From positions 40,593-104,592 of the forward strand of contig JAHCLO010000024.1 of assembly GCA_026125285.1 (NCBI GenBank): a DNA stretch of 64,000 nt, given 5' to 3'. This document shows, piece after piece, positions 57,085 to 64,000 of this stretch (position 1 is its first letter; the number at the start of each line of letters is the position of its first letter). Under the pieces are notes generated by a model, which saw only the letters and a program-made list of their open reading frames with translations, was not told where the DNA came from and made no database searches. A program made the position numbers and the translations under genes. The stretch is from Verrucomicrobiia bacterium. GTDB taxonomy: Bacteria > Verrucomicrobiota > Verrucomicrobiia > Limisphaerales > JADLHS01.

Positions 57085-57453
57085 CTTAGAGCTTGCGGTT
57101 TCATCTTTATGTTCAAGATAATCCCGGAGTTCGTTCCTTCCTGTTAAGTGCCGCAGTGCCGTCGTAAAAAGTGCCGTTTTTTGGCCGCATTGAAATCATA
57201 AAGTCGGACGAGTTTACGATCTCAGCGCGGCCAAAGCGCCGTCAGCGCCGTCCTTCCTTCTTCCATGGTCTCACTCAGTCGAGTCGCGCCGTCAGCAGGG
57301 CCGTCAAAATTGTTCTCGACCAAACGTTTTCGTTCCGGCAGCAACACGCTCCATGTCACGCTCTTTTCGTTTCGTTGCCGACGCCGGGAAGCTGAAGGAT
57401 GAACTTTTTCGCTCAAGCAGCAGCGCTGTCCCCGCTGCGGCCGAAATGAAACT
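57085..57453. other. No gene identified
   Basis: About 370 bp between the radical SAM gene and the zinc-finger remnant. It has scattered short frames but no convincing start, family motif or RNA. It may hold the promoter of the leftward radical SAM gene and the left end of the transposon. Confidence 0.45.
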
Positions 57454-57915
57454 TTGAACCGGCACAGCATCCTCTACGGCAATGATCCCGCCAAAAACGA
57501 TGGCAGCAGGCTGAGCCGAGGCCAGCGGGTCTTCTGTTCGGATCGCGGCGGTCGCGGGGGTTGTGGAAAAACCTTTTCGATCTTTTTGGCGAATGTTTTG
57601 CCACGCCATACCGCCCACGCCTCGGTGGTGAGCAGGCTTTTAATTGAGCTGCTGGCCAACGCCTGCGTCAAAACCGCCGTTCAAAATCTGCGCCTGCCTT
57701 TTCCGCTGGAGACGATTTACCACCTGCTGCAGCGGTTGCGCCGACGCTTGCCGGAGATCCGTTGTCGTTTATGTCGCCGGCAAAAAGAACCGCACTCCTC
57801 CCAGTCTGATCCGCTCGGCCATTCGGTGGAACATCTCCAAGCAGTGTTTCCCGCAAGCCTTTGTCCGGTGAGCGACTTTCAACTCTCGTTTCAGCATCCG
57901 TTTCTCGGGAACTAA
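57454..57915 (+). pseudogene. Zinc-ribbon transposase-like fragment without ATG
   Basis: The frame is open from about 57406 but has no ATG: a TTG at 57454 is the only likely start. Upstream in the same frame CPRCGRNET precedes MNRHSILYGNDPAKN, and later CSDRGGRGGCGKTFSIFLAN completes a four-cysteine zinc ribbon like those of IS1/IS1595-type transposases, followed by a helical region. No DDE catalytic residues are seen, so it is probably a truncated relative or an accessory of the transposon to its right. Confidence 0.4.
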
Positions 57916-58112
57916 CCCGGTCGCCGAAGTCACAACGCCAGAGCGGTTGGCCGAATTGCCGCGCCCGATTTTCAGAAGCCATTTCTTCCAGGCGAGCGAC
58001 AACGCCACAAGGCCATTCCTGCCGGCGTCAACTCCCGCCTACCTTCGCACCTGTCAACGAAAACCGGCCCAAAATGCCGGAACCACAAAATCAAACCCGA
58101 AGAAACTCATTC

Positions 58113-59348
58113 ATGCGCAATCCCACTGTGTATCTGAAAATGCGGGTGTTGGGCGCCATTGACCTGGCCCCGGGCAACTCCATCCACGCCCGCATCAAGG
58201 CGGTCAGCCAGATGAACTTCACCGATGAAGACGGCCAGCCGCGCCAGTTCACCTGGCGCACCATCCAGACCTGGTATTCCCGTTTCAAAAAGCACGGCGT
58301 CACGGAGATGGAAAACAAACCCCGCTCCGACAAAGGCAAGGTCCGCAAGGTCGTCCTCGAAGACCTGATGGACGCCATCCGCAAAGTGCTGCCAAAACTC
58401 CACGGCAGGAACCCCAGTCGTTCCATGCTTTATCGCCTCTGTATCGAGGAAGGGTTGCTCGCCCGGTCTCAAATCGCCGACACCACCTTCCGCCGCCTGG
58501 TCAAGCAATACGAGTTGCTCAAGCCCGACGCCGAATGCTCGAACAAAATCCGCCTGGCTTTCTCCAAGGCCCACGCCAATGAAATGTGGCAGGCCGACAC
58601 GCTCATTGGTCCTTACCTCCAACACGAGGGAACTGCCGTGCAAACCCGGCTCATCGCCTTCCTCGACGATGCCTCGCGCGTTTGTTGCCACGGTCAGTTC
58701 TTCCCAGCGGAAAATGTGGACACGCTCATCGAAGCGTTGCGCGCGGCGTTTTACAAGCGCGGCATCCCGCAGTCCCTCTACGTCGATAACGGCTCCATTT
58801 ATTCGTCCAAGGAAATCATCCAGATCTGCGCCCGCGTCGGCTGCTTGTTGCATCACACGCCGGTCAGGGATGGAGCGGCAAAAGGAAAAATTGAGAGATT
58901 TTTTCGTACAGTCAGGGATCAGTTCCTCTCGCGGGCACTAGACTTAAGTTCACTGGTTGGTCTCAACCGCCAGTTCATCCATTGGGTCGAAGAAAACTAC
59001 AACGCCCAAAAACATTCCGTCCTGGAAATGACCCCGCTGGACCGTTTCGCGCTGGACCGCAGCCGCCTCCACTACCTGCCGCCCAATGAAGCCACCGACG
59101 AACTCTTCTTCGTCGAGGAAGACCGCACGGTGCGCGCCGACAACACCTTCTCCTTCAAATCGCTCCGCTGGGAAGCCCCGCGCCACCTGCCGGACCGAAC
59201 CATCCAAATCCGTTTCCAGCGTTCGCTGCCGGCCGGTCGCGTCGTCGTTTACTACAAAGGCGAACGCATGGGCGAAGCCCGGCTGCTCGATCCCGTCGCC
59301 AACGACCGCAAACCACTCCCATCCCAACTCCCAGCTTCCAACTCCTAA
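58113..59348 (+). CDS. DDE (rve) transposase of a multi-gene transposon
   Basis: 411 residues from the ATG at 58113. An N-terminal HTH part (FTWRTIQTWYSRFKKHG) is followed by a retroviral-integrase-fold catalytic core: first Asp in EMWQADTLIGPYL, second Asp in LYVDNGSIYSSKE, Glu in AAKGKIERFFRT. A beta-barrel C-terminal domain ends the protein (TIQIRFQRSLPAGRVVVYYK). It forms an operon with the ExeA/TnsC-type ATPase, as in Tn7/Mu/IS481-like systems, where such a pair moves the element. Confidence 0.87.
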   Translation: MRNPTVYLKMRVLGAIDLAPGNSIHARIKAVSQMNFTDEDGQPRQFTWRTIQTWYSRFKKHGVTEMENKPRSDKGKVRKVVLEDLMDAIRKVLPKLHGRNPSRSMLYRLCIEEGLLARSQIADTTFRRLVKQYELLKPDAECSNKIRLAFSKAHANEMWQADTLIGPYLQHEGTAVQTRLIAFLDDASRVCCHGQFFPAENVDTLIEALRAAFYKRGIPQSLYVDNGSIYSSKEIIQICARVGCLLHHTPVRDGAAKGKIERFFRTVRDQFLSRALDLSSLVGLNRQFIHWVEENYNAQKHSVLEMTPLDRFALDRSRLHYLPPNEATDELFFVEEDRTVRADNTFSFKSLRWEAPRHLPDRTIQIRFQRSLPAGRVVVYYKGERMGEARLLDPVANDRKPLPSQLPASNS

Positions 59349-59359
59349 CTCCCCTTTTT

Positions 59360-60178
59360 ATGATCCGCTCCCACTTCGGCCTCCAACGCCATCCGTTCGA
59401 CACCGAATCCATCACGCTGCTCGCTCATCAGCAGGAAATCTTCGACATCCTCAAAGTCCACGCCCAGCAGGGTGGCCTTTGTCTGGTGCTCGGCGAACCC
59501 GGCACCGGCAAAAGCGTCCTCAAACAGACGCTCGTCAACCATGACCCCAAACGGATGATCACCCCCGTCGTCAACCGCACGCTTCATACTTACCACAACA
59601 CCCTGCGCATCCTCTGCCAGGCTTTCCAAATCGAGTTCGAAGGTCACGATCATCGCTGTGAACGGCTCCTCCTCCAGGAAGCCTTCAAAATCCATCGCGC
59701 TGCCAAAATGCTCGTGCCCATCATTGACGATGCCCATCTCATGCCCCCGGACTGCCTCCGTAAACTGCGTTTGCTTTGTGAGGACTTCCCGCGTTCGCAC
59801 AACCTCGTGCTCATCGGCCAGCCCCCGCTCCTGCAATCGCTCTCGCTCTCCATCAACGAAGAAATCCGTTCCCGCGTCACTTACTCCGTCGTGCTCCCGC
59901 GCCTGGCCCCCGAAACCATCGAGCAATTTATCCTGGACCAACTCGATCGCGCCGGGTTGGGTCACAACACCTTCACGCCGGAAGCGCTGGCGCTCATCGT
60001 CCGCTCCGGCGAAGGCTTGTTACGCAGAACGCGCAACCTCTGTTTGGGTTCGCTCATCGAAGCCGTGCGCGACCAAATCCGCACCGTGGACCTCAAGCAA
60101 GTCAACCGCGTCCTCCTCCAGCCCCACTGGCGCAAAGACGGCGACACTCCCACCGCGCCAACTCTGCCATTGCCATGA
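59360..60178 (+). CDS. ExeA/TniB/TnsC-like AAA+ ATPase
   Basis: 272 residues. MIRSHFGLQRHPFDTESITL is the ExeA-type start; Walker A LGEPGTGKSVLKQTLV is near 44-60; Walker B LVPIIDDAHLMPP is near 113-126; sensor motif LVLIGQPPL. The C-terminal helix FTPEALALIVRSGEGLLRRT matches AAA_22/TniB proteins. It starts 12 bases after the transposase stop. In Tn7-like transposition such ATPases choose the target and activate the transposase. Confidence 0.9.
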   Translation: MIRSHFGLQRHPFDTESITLLAHQQEIFDILKVHAQQGGLCLVLGEPGTGKSVLKQTLVNHDPKRMITPVVNRTLHTYHNTLRILCQAFQIEFEGHDHRCERLLLQEAFKIHRAAKMLVPIIDDAHLMPPDCLRKLRLLCEDFPRSHNLVLIGQPPLLQSLSLSINEEIRSRVTYSVVLPRLAPETIEQFILDQLDRAGLGHNTFTPEALALIVRSGEGLLRRTRNLCLGSLIEAVRDQIRTVDLKQVNRVLLQPHWRKDGDTPTAPTLPLP

Positions 60179-60441
60179 ACCCGCACTCGCAACGCTGGAC
60201 GCGGGAACAAATCCGCGCCGCGCGAATGGCGCCCCTGGTGCCATTGCTTCAAAAACGCGGCCTCCAGCTCATTGAAAAGGAGGCGGGTAACTTCGAGTTG
60301 TCCGCCTTTCCCGGCCTCATCCTCAAAGAATCCTATTGGCGCTGGCCCCAACACAACCGCGAAGGCAACGCCATCGACTTCTTCGTCCACGTCCTCAAAC
60401 TCTCCTTCCACGACGCCATGCGCCAAATCGTCGAACCCTGA
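60175..60441 (+). CDS. CHC2-like small protein lacking zinc ligands
   Basis: 88 residues, overlapping the ATPase by ATGA. GNAIDFFVHVLKLSFHDAMR (about 62-81) is the characteristic end of the DnaG CHC2 zinc-finger domain, and LSAFPGLILKESYWRWP is the preceding strand pair, but all Cys and His zinc ligands are absent (the Cys sites read Trp/Pro). So it is a CHC2-fold protein without metal. It is regularly third in such transposon operons and may bind DNA or single-stranded ends. Confidence 0.68.
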   Translation: MNPHSQRWTREQIRAARMAPLVPLLQKRGLQLIEKEAGNFELSAFPGLILKESYWRWPQHNREGNAIDFFVHVLKLSFHDAMRQIVEP

Positions 60442-60952
60442 ACTCCACCCCCTTGCCGCGTACGACGGCCATCCGGCCACGCTCGCGAAAACCGCAAACA
60501 TCCAGCCGTACGATCCCAGCGAGGCCAACCGCTCAAACCACTTATACCTGTGCGCCGCCTACGACCGAAACGCGGCCAGCACCCACCAAAACCCGAAAAC
60601 TCCGCCGTACGACGCCAGCGTGGACAGAACGGCAACAATGACGGAAATATTTTTCAAATCAGCCAGCGCGGTTGTAACCGTACGATCAGAGCGTGACTAT
60701 TCGGCCAACATTTACCATGACAGTCCGGTCAACCCGCCACAATCCATGCGACGCCAATTTCACCGAAAGTACGCTCAGAGAAAAATCGGCAACACCTTCC
60801 CACCACACGATCAAGGCGTTGATTCTTTATGTTTCCTGACGTCCTCACTTCCAACGTGGCAGAATTCCATGTCTCCTTCTCTGTAAGTGGGCAAGCCTGT
60901 AAGTTACTTGACACTGCAATTCTCTGATTCGGCTCCATGTTGGTTCTCTTGG
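60442..60952. other. Transposon end region, no gene
   Basis: Non-coding stretch after the transposon genes. The first half holds five CGTACGAY sites (separate entry). The second half (60690-60952) is AT-richer and shows nothing specific. Confidence 0.55.
60459..60686. repeat. Array of five CGTACGAY sites (probable transposase-binding sites)
   Basis: Eight-base sites start at 60459, 60507, 60558 (CCTACGAC), 60606 and 60679, spaced 48, 51, 48 and 73 bp, all on one strand. Several copies continue with a similar downstream pattern (about AGCG then GGCCA). Multiple phased sites at a transposon end are the pattern expected for a TnsB/Mu-type transposase. It is not a CRISPR: the repeats are short and the spacers share sequence. 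Confidence 0.75.
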
Positions 60953-61432
60953 CTAGTAGAATCTCACTACTTGCCTGATCCAATTCCGTTCGACGAAAGG
61001 AAGGCATGCCTGGACAGTGTCATCTTGCGAGATTGCCCCTTTTGAAAACATCTGCTTTAATAGTCTCTTAGGAATTGTATCGGTTTCGAGGGATAAATCT
61101 AACGCTTGGTTCCATATTCGATAAGAAGATAACACGATACAATGTTCTGGAGCGTCCAGCTTTATCAAATAAACCCCCTTCTGTTTCTCAACCTCAGAAA
61201 GAAGCAGACGAGCAAACTGTTTTCCCGGGCGGGTTTGCCGATTATTACATTTGTGCCACGTCCAGATGGGAGGGCTTTTTAAATCCCAACCTCTCAGCGC
61301 CCGAAGCTCGTCGCACATCATTCTGTATGCAGGTATCGCCCAAGAAACCACATAATGCCAAGAAGCATAATACCGGTCTTTAGCTTTGATCGAACGAGTT
61401 GCAGCTGGGGACTGAAACGTCCAAAGAATCAT
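60953..61432 (-). CDS. Candidate immunity protein for the orphan Rhs tip
   Basis: 159 residues. It starts 18 bases after the Rhs frame on the same strand. Mixed alpha/beta chain (KGVYLIKLDAPEHCIVLSSY, RIWNQALDLSLETDTIPKRL), no signal or TM. A cytoplasmic neutraliser of the adjacent toxin tip is the usual product in this position. No family recognised, and its tail (60953-61000) is near the transposon region. Confidence 0.5.
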   Translation of the reverse strand: MILWTFQSPAATRSIKAKDRYYASWHYVVSWAIPAYRMMCDELRALRGWDLKSPPIWTWHKCNNRQTRPGKQFARLLLSEVEKQKGVYLIKLDAPEHCIVLSSYRIWNQALDLSLETDTIPKRLLKQMFSKGAISQDDTVQACLPFVERNWIRQVVRFY

Positions 61433-61450
61433 GACTGCTCAAGAAGCAAC

Positions 61451-62833
61451 TTACTTCGTCCAATCACAGTGCCCGTAGTACTTACGGCAATGCGGTGGCG
61501 CAGTTGCTTTCGCATCTCTCTGACAGCTTCCTCTGGTGGTGCCCCATCCATAAACACGGTCTGGACAATCGGCAGGAGGTTCTTCTTCCGTAAAACGTTT
61601 CGTGCATCGGCATTGTCGCAATCTTGATCGAATCCGAGGCCAGCGAATACGGCTAAGACAATATACAGCCGCCAAAAACAGGAGTATCAGTAGGAGAGCT
61701 CGAAGTAATAGTAGTATGACTACGGGAATGGCAATCACTCCGAGCCCGTTATGGTCGATATCGCTGATCGGGCGGTTCCGTACGTAAGCGTAAAGATTGA
61801 TGATCTCTGTTCCCATGATTGGCTGCTGTCCTGGTCTGAACTCCATCTCAAAGGCAAGTTCACTAGCCGGATCCCTTCCAATCCATCTGCCGAGGGAGGG
61901 ATGGAGGAAGCGGTAGCGGACCTGGTAGAGGCCGGAGTCGCGGTCGTAGCGGTAGCCGTCAAAGAGGGTTTCCCAGCCAAAGAGTTCGGACGCGGGGTCA
62001 AAGTCAATGTCCATGTAGCGCGGGGTGCCGAACCCGTCATACCCGTAGCGTTGCTGCACCGTGCCCGAGGTGTTGACCACCGCCGTCACACTGCCCATCG
62101 CGTCACTGAGCGCGTAGAGCCGCAGGCTGGTGTCATCGCGCAGGATCAAATCATCCACGGAGCGGAGGCCCCACACAAAGCGCCGGTCTGCGCTGCTGCT
62201 GCTGTTCAGCCGTTCTTCCAGCACCTGCCACTGGTCGCTGTAGTAGTAGTGGCGGGTGTTGGTGCCGTCATACTTGGTGACGCGGCGGGTGGCGCCATCG
62301 TAGCGGTACGTGGCGATGACGCTGCCGCCGGTGTTCTTGACTTCCGTCAGCCGGTTCCACGCGTCCCATTTCAAATCAAAACTGTTGCCCAGGGAAAGAG
62401 GACGGGGGACAACCGTCAGGTTGCCGGCGGCGTCCTGGGTCGGGGTCGGCCAGGCGGTGCCGGTGCTCTCCGTGATGTCGGTGATCTCGTTGGCCACGTT
62501 GTGGGTGCGGTTCTGGTTCAACGTCGTCGAGCCGTTGACCTTGGTCAAGTAAGCCGTGCTGCTGCCCCGCCAGTTGCCGGTCGGATCGTAGTTCCAGTTC
62601 TCCTCCCACGACGGCGTGCCGCTGATGCCGCTGGGCGGATTGCCGGTCAGTGTTCCCCGTTTGAGGGTGCTGACCTGATAGAGGCCGTCGTAGGTGTAGT
62701 ACTCGTCCTGCCCGGTCCCGGCCACGGTGTTCTGCCGCCATTGCCGGTTGCTGGCCAAGTTTTCTCGTTCTTCTGGCAATTTTGTACGTTCCTCACCGAC
62801 CTGGACGATAGACTGTTTCGACGGACACCTCAA
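61451..62833 (-). CDS. Orphan Rhs fragment with toxin-type C-terminus
   Basis: 460 residues of open frame from a GTG; true Rhs similarity begins near residue 27 (SNRQWRQNTVAGTG). YD repeats (YYTYDGLYQVSTLKRG, YRYDGATRRVTKYDGT) and the Rhs core motif YDRDSGLYQVRYRFLHPSLG are followed by GRWIGRDP, then a variable tip with a TM-like segment (VIAIPVVILLLLRALLLILL) and a Cys-rich end (DCPDRVYGWGTTRGSCQRDA). It has no N-terminal export part and overlaps the preceding gene, so it is a displaced tip that could recombine onto the full Rhs gene. Confidence 0.72.
   Translation of the reverse strand: MRCPSKQSIVQVGEERTKLPEERENLASNRQWRQNTVAGTGQDEYYTYDGLYQVSTLKRGTLTGNPPSGISGTPSWEENWNYDPTGNWRGSSTAYLTKVNGSTTLNQNRTHNVANEITDITESTGTAWPTPTQDAAGNLTVVPRPLSLGNSFDLKWDAWNRLTEVKNTGGSVIATYRYDGATRRVTKYDGTNTRHYYYSDQWQVLEERLNSSSSADRRFVWGLRSVDDLILRDDTSLRLYALSDAMGSVTAVVNTSGTVQQRYGYDGFGTPRYMDIDFDPASELFGWETLFDGYRYDRDSGLYQVRYRFLHPSLGRWIGRDPASELAFEMEFRPGQQPIMGTEIINLYAYVRNRPISDIDHNGLGVIAIPVVILLLLRALLLILLFLAAVYCLSRIRWPRIRSRLRQCRCTKRFTEEEPPADCPDRVYGWGTTRGSCQRDAKATAPPHCRKYYGHCDWTK
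61899..62208. repeat. Rhs core direct repeat, copy 1
   Basis: About 310 bp of the Rhs core is repeated at 63694-64000 with a small gap. It lies in the orphan tip; the partner copy is in the full gene. Confidence 0.8.
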
Positions 62834-63065
62834 CTATGGCGTGTCCTCCAAACTCGTAAGGTCGCCGCTCAATACGTACAAGCCAACGCTCGTTTTCAAA
62901 GCGGACGCTCGTAACTCTAAATGCTGTCCACCCCCGTTTCCGCACCTCTTCTTTCGCAACGGCAATGGCCAGTTTCTCTTTTGAACGAAAGAAACTCGAG
63001 ATGTAGAAACCAATCCCCAGCAGAAAAACAACCAAGCAAAATACAGTTAAGAGTTTCTTCTTCAT
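62793..63065 (-). CDS. Candidate membrane-anchored immunity protein
   Basis: 90 residues. An N-terminal TM segment (KLLTVFCLVVFLLGIGFYI) is followed by a small alpha/beta domain (EKLAIAVAKEEVRKRGWTAF, WLVRIERRPYEFGGHAIVEV). Its ATG overlaps the stop of the Rhs toxin gene by ATGA, so the two are translationally coupled, the standard layout of toxin-immunity pairs. The specificity cannot be read from sequence. Confidence 0.65.
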   Translation of the reverse strand: MKKKLLTVFCLVVFLLGIGFYISSFFRSKEKLAIAVAKEEVRKRGWTAFRVTSVRFENERWLVRIERRPYEFGGHAIVEVSVETVYRPGR

Positions 63066-64000
63066 CTACGGCCACAGTACTCCTCAATCTGTCCACGGAC
63101 GTGCGCCAATTCCGTTCTAACCTCTGCAAGACACTGAACGTCTCCGCCGCAATCCGCGAGACCGTTCATCAAGCACAGCGCTTCGGTGAGATAAGCTGAA
63201 CATTCCGCTTGACGCCTTCCGAAGAGTGGCGCACGGGGTCGGTTCAGACCAGTCTGAAGTGAGGAACAAAAGCTAAATGGTAAATGATCCTCCTCATGCG
63301 CTTGGATACAGCGTCCTATAATCTCTCTGGCTTTTGAGTGACTTGCGCCCGTGGCACCGCTGGTATCCCAAACGCAGGCGTACAACTGGCCGTTACAGCA
63401 AACTAACCCTCCGGCATCCCCTGCATCTAAGCCTCGCTTCTTCGCTACTTCACATGCTTGACTGCAGTCGCTAATACAACTAAGGATGCCACGGCCAACG
63501 CCGATATCTAGTCCCAGACGGTCGTAGAGGAGAAGTGGATCGTTGGTTGCGTAGTCGTACAGATTACTATGCACTCGGGTCCAAGTGGAACGGGTCCCGC
63601 GTAGTTCGCTAAATGCTTCTCCAAGATAAAGTCCCCACAGTTTAAATCCCTTGTTCGCAATTGGGTCTCTGTTTAGCCATCTTCCGAGACTGGGATGGAG
63701 GAAGCGGTAGCGCACCTGGTAGAGGCCGGACGGGAGGTCGTACCGATAGCCGTCAAAGAGCGTTTCCCAGTCGTAGCTGGAACTGTCGCGATAAGCGAAA
63801 GCCGCAGTCATGTAGCGGGGCGTGCCAAAGCCATCATACCCATAGCGCTCCTGCACCGTGCCGCCCGTGTTGACCACCGCCGTCACGCTGCCCATCGCGT
63901 CACTGAGCGCGTAGAGCCGCTGGCTGGTGTCGTCGCGCAGGATCAGGTCGTCCACGGAGCGGATGCCCCACACAAAGCGCCGGTCCGCGCTGCTGCTGCT
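63062..64000 (-). CDS. Rhs-family toxin, C-terminal part with HExxH tip
   Basis: The gene enters from the right edge, so the N-terminus is missing; at least 313 residues are visible. The Rhs core (SVDDLILRDDTSQRLYALSD, YDLPSGLYQVRYRFLHPSLG, RWLNRDP) ends the cage-forming region. The variable tip (about 160 residues) has many cysteines and the motif CIQAHEEDHLPF, an HExxH zinc-peptidase signature, with a later Glu in RQAECSAYLTEA as a possible third ligand. It would be released as a metallopeptidase toxin against neighbouring cells. The next gene, overlapping by ATGA, is the candidate immunity protein. Confidence 0.72.
   Translation of the reverse strand, partial: SSSSADRRFVWGIRSVDDLILRDDTSQRLYALSDAMGSVTAVVNTGGTVQERYGYDGFGTPRYMTAAFAYRDSSSYDWETLFDGYRYDLPSGLYQVRYRFLHPSLGRWLNRDPIANKGFKLWGLYLGEAFSELRGTRSTWTRVHSNLYDYATNDPLLLYDRLGLDIGVGRGILSCISDCSQACEVAKKRGLDAGDAGGLVCCNGQLYACVWDTSGATGASHSKAREIIGRCIQAHEEDHLPFSFCSSLQTGLNRPRAPLFGRRQAECSAYLTEALCLMNGLADCGGDVQCLAEVRTELAHVRGQIEEYCGRR
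63694..64000. repeat. Rhs core direct repeat, copy 2
   Basis: Matches 61899-62208; similarity continues to the window edge, so the full length of the repeat is not known. Confidence 0.8.

Noticed and set aside
60459..60686. CRISPR-like array
   Set aside because: Repeats are only eight bases, spacing varies from 48 to 73 bp, spacers share sequence, and no cas genes are near.

Overview
The window looks like a high-GC chromosome of a verrucomicrobial bacterium (PVC superphylum). The evidence is a prepilin-type H-X9-DG protein, a DUF1080 / PVC-type dehydrogenase / cytochrome c giant, a Tat-exported Gfo/Idh/MocA oxidoreductase and verrucomicrobial-style transposon and Rhs genes. Every function below is read from sequence motifs and context only; no database search was run.

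Layout: (1) 1-11.2 kb is ordinary host DNA: small membrane proteins, pterin dehydratase, galactokinase, tRNA-Arg(CCG), a 1471-aa multidomain sugar/cytochrome protein, an oxidoreductase and a truncated sugar isomerase. (2) 11,265-27,117 is an integrated virus of about 15.8 kb, bounded by an exact 52-bp direct repeat made from the 3' part of tRNA-Arg(ACG), with a tyrosine integrase beside the right repeat. It has no tailed-phage head or tail genes. Instead it carries an A32/P9-type packaging ATPase, a 310-aa protein that fits a PM2/PRD1-type double-jelly-roll capsid protein, many tiny single-membrane-segment proteins, a repeat fibre and a large candidate receptor-binding protein. I read it as an inducible, tailless, probably membrane-containing (corticovirus-like) provirus. 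(3) 27.2-54.4 kb is a second mobile region, ICE- or plasmid-like: a 1718-aa N12-class methylase/helicase, two Xre-type regulators, a WYL regulator and a Trb/VirB-type type IV secretion operon on the minus strand (VirB2, B3, B4, lipoprotein, B5, B6, B8, B9, B10). The operon is split by an IS4-family element, whose transposase is fused to a DruA/DUF4338 domain, and by a four-gene plus-strand cassette of unknown function. No relaxase, VirD4, VirB11 or integrase is visible here.

(4) 54.8-57.1 kb holds a sugar/choline-type nucleotidyltransferase convergent with a B12-binding radical SAM protein. (5) 57.4-60.7 kb is a multi-gene transposon: DDE transposase, ExeA/TnsC-like ATPase, a small CHC2-like protein without cysteines, then five regularly spaced CGTACGAY sites that resemble transposase-binding sites at a transposon end. 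(6) 61-64 kb on the minus strand is an Rhs toxin locus: an Rhs C-terminus with an HExxH toxin tip, a translationally coupled small membrane protein (candidate immunity), an orphan Rhs tip and a second candidate immunity gene.

The best candidate for an undescribed system is the provirus. Within it the most distinctive parts are a 500-bp divergent control region with a 33-bp alternating purine-pyrimidine core inside a 26-bp inverted repeat, a duplicated Cys-rich module whose two copies differ only at synonymous sites, and a protein built of four exact-length 24-residue repeats.
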